This document shows positions 1 to 6,853 of a stretch of 8,385 nucleotides of DNA, in pieces; positions within the stretch are counted from its first letter, which is position 1, and each line of letters begins with the position of its first letter. This stretch comes from Synergistaceae bacterium (lineage in GTDB: Bacteria > Synergistota > Synergistia > Synergistales > Synergistaceae). The stretch is from contig JAQVPO010000051.1 of assembly GCA_028702015.1 (NCBI GenBank), forward strand, positions 1-8,385, in the 5' to 3' direction. Made by a program: the position numbers and the translations under genes. The notes under the pieces were generated by a model. The model was given only the letters and a program-made list of their open reading frames with translations, was not told where the DNA came from and did no database searches.

Positions 1-231
1 TCCAACTTTTGACACAGCTGCCCTTCCAGGCTCTTCATACTTTTCGATAACCGGCTTCACCGCTGCAAGGAGGGTCTTGGCTCCGTCATCCAAGGTGCTT
101 TTGACCTTGTTGAAATCAATGATGCGTTTGGCTTCGGCCTTTTCCTGCTGTTCTGCAAAAGCACATTTCAGCGCTTCTATCTCAGCCTTCAATTCCAGAA
201 TGACATCTTCGCTGGTTTTAACATCTGTCAT
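1..231 (-). CDS. Hypothetical protein, N-terminal 77 residues (runs off left edge)
   Basis: An open frame runs leftward from an ATG at 231-229 to the window edge without a stop, so only the N-terminus is visible. A near-perfect Shine-Dalgarno (AAGGAGGT, positions 245-238) lies 7 nt before the ATG, which strongly supports both the gene and the start. The protein begins MTDVKTSEDVILELKAEIEA and is rich in Lys, Glu and Ala. The first 35 or so residues look like an amphipathic, possibly coiled-coil helix. A second helical stretch (KTLLAAVKPVIEKYEE, about 55-70) follows. I do not recognise the family. The composition resembles small helical proteins that end in a membrane helix, but the C-terminus is not visible, so no function is assigned. 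It diverges from the ATC-hydrolase-family gene at 386. Confidence 0.8.
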   Translation of the reverse strand, partial: MTDVKTSEDVILELKAEIEALKCAFAEQQEKAEAKRIIDFNKVKSTLDDGAKTLLAAVKPVIEKYEEPGRAAVSKVG

Positions 232-237
232 GGCAGT

Positions 238-245
238 ACCTCCTT
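238..245 (-). promoter_or_regulatory. Strong ribosome binding site of the left-edge gene
   Basis: On the minus strand the sequence reads AAGGAGGT, complementary to the 16S rRNA tail, 7 nt upstream of the ATG at 231-229. It fixes the start of the truncated gene and argues against the overlapping plus-strand reading frame at 77-304. Confidence 0.8.
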
Positions 246-309
246 ATAATTTTTCCAGATTAATCAGTAACGGCTATAGTCTTTACCCTATTATTTTATC
301 ATGATAGAG

Positions 310-324
310 TATTTTCAGAAAATA
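310..324. promoter_or_regulatory. 15-bp inverted repeat in a divergent intergenic region, possible operator
   Basis: TATTTTC-A-GAAAATA is a perfect dyad (7-bp arms, one central base) roughly midway between the divergent genes starting at 231 (leftward) and 386 (rightward). A second, shorter perfect palindrome, TATCATGATA, lies at 297-306. A weak rightward promoter could overlap it: TTTTCA at 312-317, 18 nt, then TATAAG at 336-341. Position and symmetry suggest a regulator site, but the region is AT-rich and short dyads arise by chance, so this is inference only. Confidence 0.3.
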
Positions 325-385
325 TGAGGTTAAAATATAAGCATAAATACTGCCAGTAATTTACATAACAGCCGGAGGTCGGAAA

Positions 386-853
386 ATGAAAGAAAACTAC
401 ACAGAAGTACCGCTTCTGCAACAGCGTGAGATCGAGATAAAGGTCCTTGGACCTGTTATAAGAGCTTTTGCCGCGGAATTCGGCAAAGAAAAAACATATG
501 ACCTGGTAAGAAAGACAATGCAGGAAATATCCCGGAATTTGGGAAAGAACATGTCAAGCGATGGGAATGGCCTGGAAAACCTGAAAAATAAATGCGTTTC
601 AAAATGGAATGAGGGAGGAGCACTGGAAACACAGACTAAAGAAGACTCTGGAACTGTACTTTCGTTTGATGTAACAAAATGTGAGTTTGCAAATCTGTAC
701 AGGGAACTTGGATTCGCAGACATAGGAGCCCTGATTTCCTGCGACCGCGACGCAGCGTTCCTTGAAGGATTCGATCCGGGGCTGGAACTGATAAGAGAAA
801 AAACATTAATGAACGGAGACCCTGTCTGTGATTTCTGTTACAGAAAAAAATGA
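386..853 (+). CDS. L-2-amino-thiazoline-4-carboxylate (ATC) hydrolase-family protein
   Basis: This 155-residue soluble protein matches the pattern I know for the ATC hydrolase family. An N-terminal helical region (about 1-55) is followed by a C-terminal segment with FDVTKCEFANLYRELG (94-109), the block SCDRDAAFLEGFDP (118-131) and the closing GDPVCDFCYR (144-153). Cys99, Cys119 and Cys148 fall at family-conserved positions. The founding enzyme opens the thiazoline ring of ATC on the way to L-cysteine, but most members are uncharacterised and the true substrate here is unknown. The ATG at 386 has GGAGGT at 374-379, 6 nt upstream. The stop (851-853) lies inside larE: the genes overlap by 26 nt and the larE ribosome binding site is within this gene, so the two are co-transcribed and probably translationally coupled. 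Confidence 0.8.
   Translation: MKENYTEVPLLQQREIEIKVLGPVIRAFAAEFGKEKTYDLVRKTMQEISRNLGKNMSSDGNGLENLKNKCVSKWNEGGALETQTKEDSGTVLSFDVTKCEFANLYRELGFADIGALISCDRDAAFLEGFDPGLELIREKTLMNGDPVCDFCYRKK
815..819 (+). promoter_or_regulatory. Ribosome binding site for larE inside the upstream gene
   Basis: GGAGA sits 8 nt before the GTG at 828-830. The larE frame is closed upstream by a TGA at 810-812, and no in-frame ATG lies nearby; the ATGs at 850 and 853 are in another frame. GTG at 828 is therefore the best start. Confidence 0.6.
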
Positions 854-1670
854 TGACATTTTACTGCCTTATGAAAAATATGAAAACCTCATCAGCTTTA
901 TAAGAAAACTGGGGAAGGCCGCTGTCGCTTTTTCTGGAGGCACAGACAGCGCATTGCTTGCTTTTGCTGCCAGAGAGGCATTAGGCAGCAGCGCTGTTGC
1001 TTTCACTGTCTGGTCTCCATTGCTGTCAGTCAAAGACAAAGCAGAAATACTTTCTTTTGCTGAGAGCTACTGCGTCAGTCTTTATAAAATTGATCACGAT
1101 GATCTTGAGAGCAGAGATTTCTGCAAAAATGACCCTGAACGCTGCTATATATGCAAATCCGGAAGAATATCGTCCATGCTTTCCTTTGCAGCAAAACTTG
1201 ACATCCCGTGGCTGCTTGACGGATCGAACACCGACGACCTGAATGACTACAGACCGGGGATGAGGGCAATCAAAGAATCATCTGCCGCTCTCTGCCCCTT
1301 TCTTGAATGCGGTCTTTCAAAACACGATATACGCAATATATCTTCATCCCTGGACCTTCCTACAGCAGGTAAGCCTTCTGCTGCCTGCCTTGCTTCAAGG
1401 ATCCCGGCAGGTACGTTTATAACCAGAGATATTATATATAAGATAGACCTCGGAGAGAGCATTATAAGAAGGTATCTCCCGCCAGATGCCCAGCTGAGGA
1501 TGCGCTATGACGGGATAACAGCAAAAATAGAAACAGACCGGGAAAATATTCCCGGCCTGCAGAGATGCTTAGGTATTATCATTAAAGAGCTGTCTGTACA
1601 TGGAGTTGCAAACGTCCTGATCAGAGAGGACGGTTACATCATGGGAGGAGTTACATCTCGACAGCTATAA
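828..1670 (+). CDS. larE: LarE-type ATP-dependent sulfur transferase (PP-loop superfamily)
   Basis: This 280-residue cytoplasmic protein has the length and motif order of LarE. The PP-loop SGGTDS is at 36-41, CYIC at 106-109, DGSNTDDLNDYRPG at 131-144 and PSAACLASRIP at 183-193. LarE adenylates the nickel-pincer cofactor precursor of lactate racemase and adds sulfur to it. In the Lactiplantibacillus enzyme a cysteine in the ACLASR motif is sacrificed to dehydroalanine; the equivalent is Cys187. The extra pair Cys106/Cys109 with Cys187 resembles the three-cysteine [4Fe-4S] arrangement of TtuA-like enzymes and some LarE proteins, so an iron-sulfur-dependent, catalytic version is plausible (inference). 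It starts at GTG 828 within the preceding gene. No larA, larB or larC is in the window. Its last 20 bp overlap the end of htrA on the other strand. Confidence 0.88.
   Translation: MISVTEKNDDILLPYEKYENLISFIRKLGKAAVAFSGGTDSALLAFAAREALGSSAVAFTVWSPLLSVKDKAEILSFAESYCVSLYKIDHDDLESRDFCKNDPERCYICKSGRISSMLSFAAKLDIPWLLDGSNTDDLNDYRPGMRAIKESSAALCPFLECGLSKHDIRNISSSLDLPTAGKPSAACLASRIPAGTFITRDIIYKIDLGESIIRRYLPPDAQLRMRYDGITAKIETDRENIPGLQRCLGIIIKELSVHGVANVLIREDGYIMGGVTSRQL
1611..1635 (-). terminator. Possible weak terminator hairpin for htrA, inside larE
   Basis: Downstream of the htrA stop (1651) on the minus strand, AACCGTCCT and AGGACGTT can pair around an 8-nt loop with one bulged base, followed only by a short T run. 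Because the two genes overlap at their ends, any htrA terminator must lie in larE. The poor T-tract keeps confidence low. Confidence 0.2.
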
Positions 1671-3174
1671 AGAGTGTCTGTCCTCCCCTTGACATCAGTA
1701 TGCCAAGGGATTTGTTCTTCGCTTCCATAACTCTATTCCACTCATCAAGCGTTTTCATCTTCCTCCTGTTTACTTCGAGGATCAGGTCTCCCGGCTGGAG
1801 CCCCAGCCTTGCTCCCAGACTGCCTCTCTCAATGTCTACTACGACCAGGCCTTCTGCTGATTCAAGTTTGAACTGCTTCTGAAGCTCTTTGTCTATTACG
1901 GCAACTGTGATCCCCATCTGAGTCGATGTCTTCGTTTCGCTCTTGGGTTCCTGCTCCGGTTTTCTGCCAGATTTCTGATCTTTGCCCTTGTTTATCTCTC
2001 CAAGCACGACATCAATTGTTTTCTTTCGTCCATCCCTGTAAATTTCAAACTGGACTTTGTCTCCAGCCAGTTTGTTTCTAACTGAAAAGACAACATCCTG
2101 ACTGTTCTTGACAGCTTTGCCGGCTATGGAGACGATCACGTCGCCTCTCTGGAGTCCGTACTTTTCACCGGGCGAGCCAGGCTGTACGTCTGCGATGATA
2201 GATCCTTCCTTTACTGGTATCTTGTAGGAATCTACCAGAGCAGCAGTAAGCGGCTGAACTGTTACTCCAAGCCATCCTCTCCTGACTTCCCCATGCTTTA
2301 TGAGATCATCCATGATCTGTTTAGCCATGTTGATAGGAACGGCAAATCCTATTCCCTGTGCATAGGGAACTATGGCTGTATTGATCCCTACGACCCTTCC
2401 GCTTAGGTCGATAAGAGGACCTCCGCTGTTGCCGGGGTTGATCGCTGCATCTGTCTGCATAAACCCCTGGAAATTAACTCCCGGTGCCTGCAGCGTCCTG
2501 TTTTTAGCAGAAACTACTCCGGCAGTGACAGAGTTCTCAAAACCAAGAGGGTTGCCTATGGCTACCACCCATTCGCCTACTTCTGTCGCATCTGAATTCC
2601 CCAGCAGAAGCACTGGAAGATCGGGGGCTTTGATCTGTATCACAGCAAGGTCGAATGTGGGATCCTGCCCGACCTTTTTTGCATCAAAGGACCTGCCGTC
2701 CATAAGTGTTACCTTTATCTTGTCAGCACCTTCCACAACATGGTTGTTTGTTAGGATATACCCGTCCTTCGTAACAATGAAGCCAGAGCCCTTGCCCCTT
2801 TGTGGCACGACCCTCTCCTGTGTCCCTCCGCCTCCGAAGAAATCTTCTCCAAAAAATTCTTCAAAAAAGGGATCCCTTCCGAACGGATTACCCATGATCC
2901 TCTGTTTGACCATCGTTTCGGTATCAATGTTAACTACAGCAGGAGAACTTCTTTTAACAATAGAGACTATAGGATTGCCGCTGTACACATCCTGTGCGTA
3001 GGCTCCGGCAGTGGTAGAGGCTACGGTCCTTGTATCCTGCTCCCTGAGATTCTTTACAACAGTGTATTCTGATGCAATGAAAGTGCCAAAGGCCCCTCCC
3101 GCAAACAATATGGCCGCAGCAGCCGCAGCTGTTGCAAATTTCTTGATAGTACCTATCAGGTATTCCTTATTCAT
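1651..3174 (-). CDS. htrA: Do/DegP-type periplasmic serine protease with two PDZ domains
   Basis: This is an envelope quality-control protease that degrades or refolds misfolded exported proteins. Numbering from the ATG at 3174 (507 residues), a positively charged start and hydrophobic segment (about 11-36, Ala-rich) form a signal peptide or membrane anchor. The trypsin-like domain carries the complete triad: His145 (NNHVV), Asp175 (FDLAV) and Ser250 (GNSGG). A Phe/Gly-rich loop (about 95-118) corresponds to the regulatory LA loop. PDZ1 follows at about 300-395, then a charged Lys/Glu linker (about 396-418), then PDZ2 to the end. An upstream GTG at 3180 is in frame, but GGAGG at 3186-3182 is 1 nt from that GTG and 7 nt from the ATG, so I prefer the ATG. 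It converges on larE with a 20-bp overlap and diverges from the EAL gene. Confidence 0.95.
   Translation of the reverse strand: MNKEYLIGTIKKFATAAAAAAILFAGGAFGTFIASEYTVVKNLREQDTRTVASTTAGAYAQDVYSGNPIVSIVKRSSPAVVNIDTETMVKQRIMGNPFGRDPFFEEFFGEDFFGGGGTQERVVPQRGKGSGFIVTKDGYILTNNHVVEGADKIKVTLMDGRSFDAKKVGQDPTFDLAVIQIKAPDLPVLLLGNSDATEVGEWVVAIGNPLGFENSVTAGVVSAKNRTLQAPGVNFQGFMQTDAAINPGNSGGPLIDLSGRVVGINTAIVPYAQGIGFAVPINMAKQIMDDLIKHGEVRRGWLGVTVQPLTAALVDSYKIPVKEGSIIADVQPGSPGEKYGLQRGDVIVSIAGKAVKNSQDVVFSVRNKLAGDKVQFEIYRDGRKKTIDVVLGEINKGKDQKSGRKPEQEPKSETKTSTQMGITVAVIDKELQKQFKLESAEGLVVVDIERGSLGARLGLQPGDLILEVNRRKMKTLDEWNRVMEAKNKSLGILMSRGGQTLFIAVEM
1686..1719 (+). terminator. Possible terminator hairpin for larE, inside htrA
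   Basis: CCCTTG (1686-1691) and CAAGGG (1704-1709) form a 6-bp stem with a 12-nt loop, followed by ATTTGTTCTT. It starts 15 nt after the larE stop, within the htrA C-terminal coding region. The stem is short and the T-tract imperfect, so this is only a candidate. Confidence 0.3.
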
Positions 3175-3181
3175 TAACACC

Positions 3182-3186
3182 CCTCC
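3182..3186 (-). promoter_or_regulatory. Ribosome binding site that decides the htrA start
   Basis: The minus strand reads GGAGG, then seven bases, then ATG at 3174-3172. The alternative GTG at 3180-3178 is only 1 nt from this site, too close for normal initiation. The start is therefore best placed at 3174, giving MNKEYLIG as the N-terminus. Confidence 0.7.
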
Positions 3187-3265
3187 GTGTACTTAAGTAT
3201 ATGAAATCAGCAATAATAATATTATTCTAATTAAATCAAGCTAAATTACATCAAGTATATTACGT

Positions 3266-3310
3266 ATGAGGAAGATAGTGAAAAAGCCTAGAATCAGCAT
3301 ATTTTTATAG
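3266..3310 (+). other. Short upstream reading frame sharing the EAL gene's first 12 bases
   Basis: The 12-mer ATGAGGAAGATA occurs exactly at 3266-3277 and again at the start of the EAL gene (3399-3410). From 3266 it opens a 14-codon frame, MRKIVKKPRISIFL, ending at TAG 3308-3310. No Shine-Dalgarno precedes it, and it lies upstream of the best promoter, so it is probably not translated from that transcript. It could be a leader peptide from another promoter, a remnant of a duplicated 5' end, or chance. Confidence 0.25.
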
Positions 3311-3331
3311 CCGATCCTATAATTATTTACA

Positions 3332-3360
3332 TTGTTTTTTACTTATCCGCCCGCTATAAT
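3332..3360 (+). promoter_or_regulatory. Sigma-70-type promoter of the EAL gene
   Basis: TTGTTT (3332-3337) and a consensus TATAAT (3355-3360) are separated by exactly 17 nt. Transcription would begin near 3367, leaving a leader of about 32 nt before the ATG at 3399. A second TATAAT at 3318-3323 has no recognisable -35 box. Confidence 0.6.
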
Positions 3361-3398
3361 ATTAAAGTACGACAAGTCGAATATTTTGAGGCCTCTTC

Positions 3399-6050
3399 AT
3401 GAGGAAGATATTAAGGACCTATTTCCCAGTTAAACGCACTTTCCTTTTTCTAATAGCTACTCTGGCTATTACATATTTTGTCATCTCTGCACTTCTGGAC
3501 CATTTTAAATATATTTATTTCTCGCATGCCGACATGCAAAACCAGTCAGTTGTCTCCCTTACGGCAAACATGGTGGATGAAAGAATAAATGCAAAACTTA
3601 TCCAGCTGCAGACTCTTGCATATATTCCTCCTTCTTTTCGGAAGAATGTTCCCGTTAGGGAAGTCCTTGCAGAAATCCTTAGACAAATCAGACCTAAAAC
3701 AGAAAAGATAGGTTATCACTTTATCCAGATAACTGATACCAATGGTATTCCTGTCAGCTCCAATGGACACAATATAACTATCGAGGAGACGGAAGATTTT
3801 CATAAAGCAATAAGAGGTTTTTCCTCCATTTCACAAATATTTAGCGATGACACCGGGAAAGGTCCTCTTTATGGCAAGGAAGGTACGGCAATAATTCTCA
3901 GTGTGCCGGTTTTTTCAGGGGCATCAGTATGCGGAGTTCTGACTGCAGCTGTCAATCCGGACAAGCTGTTATTCCTTGAGAATATTGATATTCCCTACGG
4001 CAGTGCAGCATTATATCTGATAGACAAAAACAATATGATAATCGGACAATCAGGTCCAATCCCTAAAATGCATCATTGCATCTACAGATCCCTGAATTTT
4101 TTCAGCTTGATGTCGGATACCCTTGAATCAGAGGAACTCAGACATATCAGAAAAGACATAACAAAAATAATAGGCAATTCAATAAAACACTATAAAAACA
4201 ACAAAAATGGACAGACAATCTCTTTCGCATCTCTTCCGAGCTCCACGGGATGGAAACTTGTCTCTCTTTCATCTGAGAGCAGTATAAGAGCTCAGCAGGG
4301 CAGCCTGCTGTATAAAATTGCATCTATGTTTTTATTGATTACTATACTCATAATCATCGCAGCGGTTTACCTGTACATCGTTAACTGGAAATATAAAAGG
4401 ATACGGGATCTCTCACGTAATACAATAGACAAGACAGGGTTTCATTTTTTCAAATTATCTCCTTCCGGGGAGGTCAAGGACTACGATGAAGATTTCATCA
4501 TATTTCTTGGAATCAGTAATAAAGCTCGGACCTTTCGCCTTTCTTCAGTTATGGATGGAGATCAAAATACCTTTCCCATAGATAATATGAACGAAGACAC
4601 ATCCATTAAAATTTCAGTAAAAAATGAGAGTGGAGAAAAAATTTACCTTCTGATACAGATAATCGGCAGAAACGAGGCAGGGTTCTATCCCGCTTTTGCG
4701 ATGGATGTTACAAAAGACGAACTTATGCAGGAAAAGATCCGAGATCTTGCATATATTGACGCTGTCACAAATATTTCCAACAAAGAAAGTTTCATTCTAA
4801 AGATAGAAGAGCTTAATAAAAAATGTTTAGAGAAAAAATTTAAAAGCAGCATTCTTTTCATAAACATAAATAACAGCCACAAGATATTGGAAATTTTTGG
4901 GCACAGACTCTTTCAGGGAATGCTCCGCGAAACAGCCGAGAGACTTTCCGACGTTGCATATGCAGCAGGAGGAAGTGTTTATAATTTAGGCGGAGATGAT
5001 TTTGTAATTGTCGTAGATGATCATGGTGAAATGAACGAAGTGCTTGCTGCTGCAGGTGAGATTAACAAAATAATCGCCAGGCCCTTTATGCTCGGGGATG
5101 CTTCGTTCGAAGTCACCTGCAGGATCGGTATAGTATCATGCAAGGATTATACGTTGCATAAGCCGATAGCCCCCAGCGATTTATTCAGATACGGGGAAAT
5201 AACAGTGCGTCTTGCAAAAACAAACAGCAACATCTTCGTCCTTGATATGGATTCTTATCTTTCGGTAATTAACGAACTTGACATGGAGATCGACCTGATA
5301 AGCTCCATCAAAAACAAAGAACTCAAATTAAACTATCAGCCGATTTATTCTTCTGAACATGACAGAATAACAGCATTAGAATCCCTCCTCAGATGGGAGA
5401 GCAAAAAGCATGGGAACGTCCCTCCATCTGTTTTTATCCCTATGGCAGAACAATGCGGCTTCATAAACCAGTTAGGAGATTTCGTCATAGACTCTTCCTT
5501 CGATTTCCTAACTAAACTGAGAGTTCAGCATAAAAACTTGGCTGTAAACTTCAATGTATCATCTATCCAGTTTTTACAGCTCCATTTTGCAGAAAAGCTG
5601 ATCTATAAATTTAAAAATCGTTCTCTTCCCAAACAAAGTATAGGTCTTGAAATTACCGAATCCTATTTTTTTAAAAATATGAAAGATCTCAAAGAGAGGC
5701 TCCTGCTGATAAAAAATGCTGGAATAAATATTTCAGTAGATGATTTCGGGACAGGATATTCCTCACTCTCTTATCTTAAGGATCTTCCTGTAGATTATCT
5801 CAAAATTGACAGAAGTTTTATTGTCGGCATTGAATACTCTGATACACAAAAAATATTATTCAAAGGGATAATTGATATAGCCAAGGGACTGGGAATGACA
5901 GTAGTTGCGGAAGGCGTAGAAACGGAAAGCCAATTAAATACAGCTTTAGAATGCGGCTGTAGTAACATCCAGGGTTTCTTTATATCCAGACCAATGAATG
6001 AAGAAGATACTCTGGATTTTATAAATTCTTTCAAAGGCCTAAGAAAATAA
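3399..6050 (+). CDS. Membrane sensor with degenerate GGDEF and intact EAL domain; probable c-di-GMP phosphodiesterase
   Basis: The 883-residue protein has a membrane helix at about 13-33, a large extracytoplasmic domain (about 34-305, Cache-like by layout) and a second helix at about 306-328. A PAS-like segment (about 345-438), a GGDEF domain (about 445-620) and an EAL domain (about 630-880) follow. The GGDEF signature is GGDDF (531-535). The metal-binding Asp of the first strand is Asn (FININN, 487-492) and no RxxD inhibitory site precedes it, so cyclase activity is unlikely. The EAL domain reads ESL (661-663) but keeps the metal and catalytic residues: Asn717, Glu751, DDFGTGYSSL (781-790), Lys802, EGVET (838-842) and Gln858. 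It therefore probably hydrolyses c-di-GMP in response to an external ligand (inference). GAGG (3388-3391) is 7 nt before the ATG. It stands alone, divergent from htrA. Confidence 0.9.
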   Translation: MRKILRTYFPVKRTFLFLIATLAITYFVISALLDHFKYIYFSHADMQNQSVVSLTANMVDERINAKLIQLQTLAYIPPSFRKNVPVREVLAEILRQIRPKTEKIGYHFIQITDTNGIPVSSNGHNITIEETEDFHKAIRGFSSISQIFSDDTGKGPLYGKEGTAIILSVPVFSGASVCGVLTAAVNPDKLLFLENIDIPYGSAALYLIDKNNMIIGQSGPIPKMHHCIYRSLNFFSLMSDTLESEELRHIRKDITKIIGNSIKHYKNNKNGQTISFASLPSSTGWKLVSLSSESSIRAQQGSLLYKIASMFLLITILIIIAAVYLYIVNWKYKRIRDLSRNTIDKTGFHFFKLSPSGEVKDYDEDFIIFLGISNKARTFRLSSVMDGDQNTFPIDNMNEDTSIKISVKNESGEKIYLLIQIIGRNEAGFYPAFAMDVTKDELMQEKIRDLAYIDAVTNISNKESFILKIEELNKKCLEKKFKSSILFININNSHKILEIFGHRLFQGMLRETAERLSDVAYAAGGSVYNLGGDDFVIVVDDHGEMNEVLAAAGEINKIIARPFMLGDASFEVTCRIGIVSCKDYTLHKPIAPSDLFRYGEITVRLAKTNSNIFVLDMDSYLSVINELDMEIDLISSIKNKELKLNYQPIYSSEHDRITALESLLRWESKKHGNVPPSVFIPMAEQCGFINQLGDFVIDSSFDFLTKLRVQHKNLAVNFNVSSIQFLQLHFAEKLIYKFKNRSLPKQSIGLEITESYFFKNMKDLKERLLLIKNAGINISVDDFGTGYSSLSYLKDLPVDYLKIDRSFIVGIEYSDTQKILFKGIIDIAKGLGMTVVAEGVETESQLNTALECGCSNIQGFFISRPMNEEDTLDFINSFKGLRK

Positions 6051-6084
6051 TACACATTTGCAATGCTTAAATTTAGATAAACAT

Positions 6085-6121
6085 AAAGAGGAGCAAGACA
6101 TTCTATGCCCTGCTCCTCTTT
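6085..6121. terminator. Bidirectional terminator hairpin between the EAL gene and jag
   Basis: AAAGAGGAGCA (6085-6095) and TGCTCCTCTTT (6111-6121) form a perfect 11-bp stem around a 15-nt loop in the gap between two convergent genes (stops at 6050 and 6137). The A/T bases at the stem foot give U-rich ends in both directions, and AT-rich sequence flanks it. It probably ends both the EAL transcript and the rnpA-jag operon, though the T-tracts are imperfect. Confidence 0.7.
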
Positions 6122-6136
6122 CTCGTTTATAATTAA

Positions 6137-6823
6137 TTACCTGCCTCGGAAGCTTTTCTTCCTCCCTCTTTCAGGGCGTGAAACAGGACAGATCAGCACG
6201 CGCCTTGAAGGTTCTTCACCGATTGACCTGGTCTCCACTTCCTTGTTATCTCTCAGGGCCAGATGGACTATGCGTCTCTCCCAGCTCGACATAGGCTCAA
6301 GACTGACTGGAGTACCTTTTCTCAGAGATTCTCTCGCAATTGATTCAGCAAGCCTTGTCAGGGTCCGCTCCCTGCGAAGACGATATCCACCGCAGTCAAA
6401 GCGTACTCTGCGGGTCGACATATCATCATGGCAGGCAAGGTTAGTAAGGTATTCGAGAGCTTTCAAAGTCTCACCATACCTCCCTATAACAACTCCTACA
6501 TCTTCTCCAACCAGGTTGATCATGCCATCCTCACTGAGTTCCGGTATCAGATCCAGATCCATCTTATCAAGGATCTCGTTTACAAAGTGACAGGATTTTA
6601 TGAAAGAAGCCGGGGCAACTGGCCTTACCTCAACTTTATATGTACATCCAAGGAAACCAAAGAGTTTTTTGTCTTCAGAGATTATCTGGGCCTCAACATC
6701 ATCCTGTTTGATTCCCCAAAGCTGTGCAGCTTTTTTACATGCCTCTTCTACTGATTCACAATCCAAGATCAGGGATTCAACCTCGGGCATAGGAATTTTT
6801 TCTTCCATTTCCCTATCCATCAT
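6137..6823 (-). CDS. jag: Jag/KhpB RNA-binding protein (Jag-N, KH and R3H domains)
   Basis: This cytoplasmic RNA-binding protein of 228 residues is encoded after yidC in many bacteria; KhpB homologues pair with KhpA and influence cell division and envelope synthesis. The Jag-N domain spans about 14-67, with the characteristic LFGFLG turn at 54-59. The KH domain follows (about 75-145), with the GxxG loop GRYG at 114-117. The R3H domain (about 150-213) has Arg183-x3-His187. The tail is Arg/Lys-rich (RPERGRKKSFRGR). Two adjacent ATGs are possible starts: AAGAGG at 6834-6829 is 5 nt from the first (6823) and 8 nt from the second (6820), so the protein may begin one residue later. It lies 30 nt after yidC and is the last gene of the operon before the hairpin at 6085-6121. 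Confidence 0.93.
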   Translation of the reverse strand: MMDREMEEKIPMPEVESLILDCESVEEACKKAAQLWGIKQDDVEAQIISEDKKLFGFLGCTYKVEVRPVAPASFIKSCHFVNEILDKMDLDLIPELSEDGMINLVGEDVGVVIGRYGETLKALEYLTNLACHDDMSTRRVRFDCGGYRLRRERTLTRLAESIARESLRKGTPVSLEPMSSWERRIVHLALRDNKEVETRSIGEEPSRRVLICPVSRPERGRKKSFRGR

Positions 6824-6853
6824 ATATACCTCTTGCTGACGATGGTAAGGTAT

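Larger units (their letters stand above)
3187..3398. other. Divergent intergenic region between htrA and the EAL gene
   Basis: This AT-rich region has no stable RNA gene or long reading frame. It contains a 12-bp AT-only palindrome, AATAATATTATT, at 3215-3226; a weak leftward -10-like TATACT (3201-3196) for htrA without a convincing -35 box; a 14-codon reading frame at 3266-3310; and the rightward promoter at 3332-3360. Nothing resembling a known riboswitch is evident. Confidence 0.6.

Noticed and set aside
77..304. 75-codon plus-strand reading frame at the left edge
   Set aside because: It lies opposite the leftward gene that has a near-perfect ribosome binding site, and its Ser-rich translation resembles an antisense shadow.
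850..855. ATG pair near the start of larE as an alternative start
   Set aside because: Both ATGs are out of frame with larE; the GTG at 828 has a suitably spaced GGAGA.
2372..3001. 209-codon plus-strand reading frame
   Set aside because: It lies entirely within htrA on the opposite strand, where the complete catalytic triad and PDZ domains confirm the coding strand. The translation is low-complexity and Pro/Ser-rich.
3318..3323. Second TATAAT box upstream of the EAL gene
   Set aside because: No -35-like sequence occurs at 16-18 nt upstream; the box at 3355-3360 with TTGTTT is clearly better.
3187..3398. Possible cyclic-di-GMP riboswitch before the EAL gene
   Set aside because: The leader downstream of the predicted start is only about 32 nt, and no aptamer-like paired architecture is visible.
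6105..6590. 161-codon plus-strand reading frame
   Set aside because: It is antisense to jag, which has recognisable Jag-N, KH and R3H domains. The frame begins inside the terminator hairpin.
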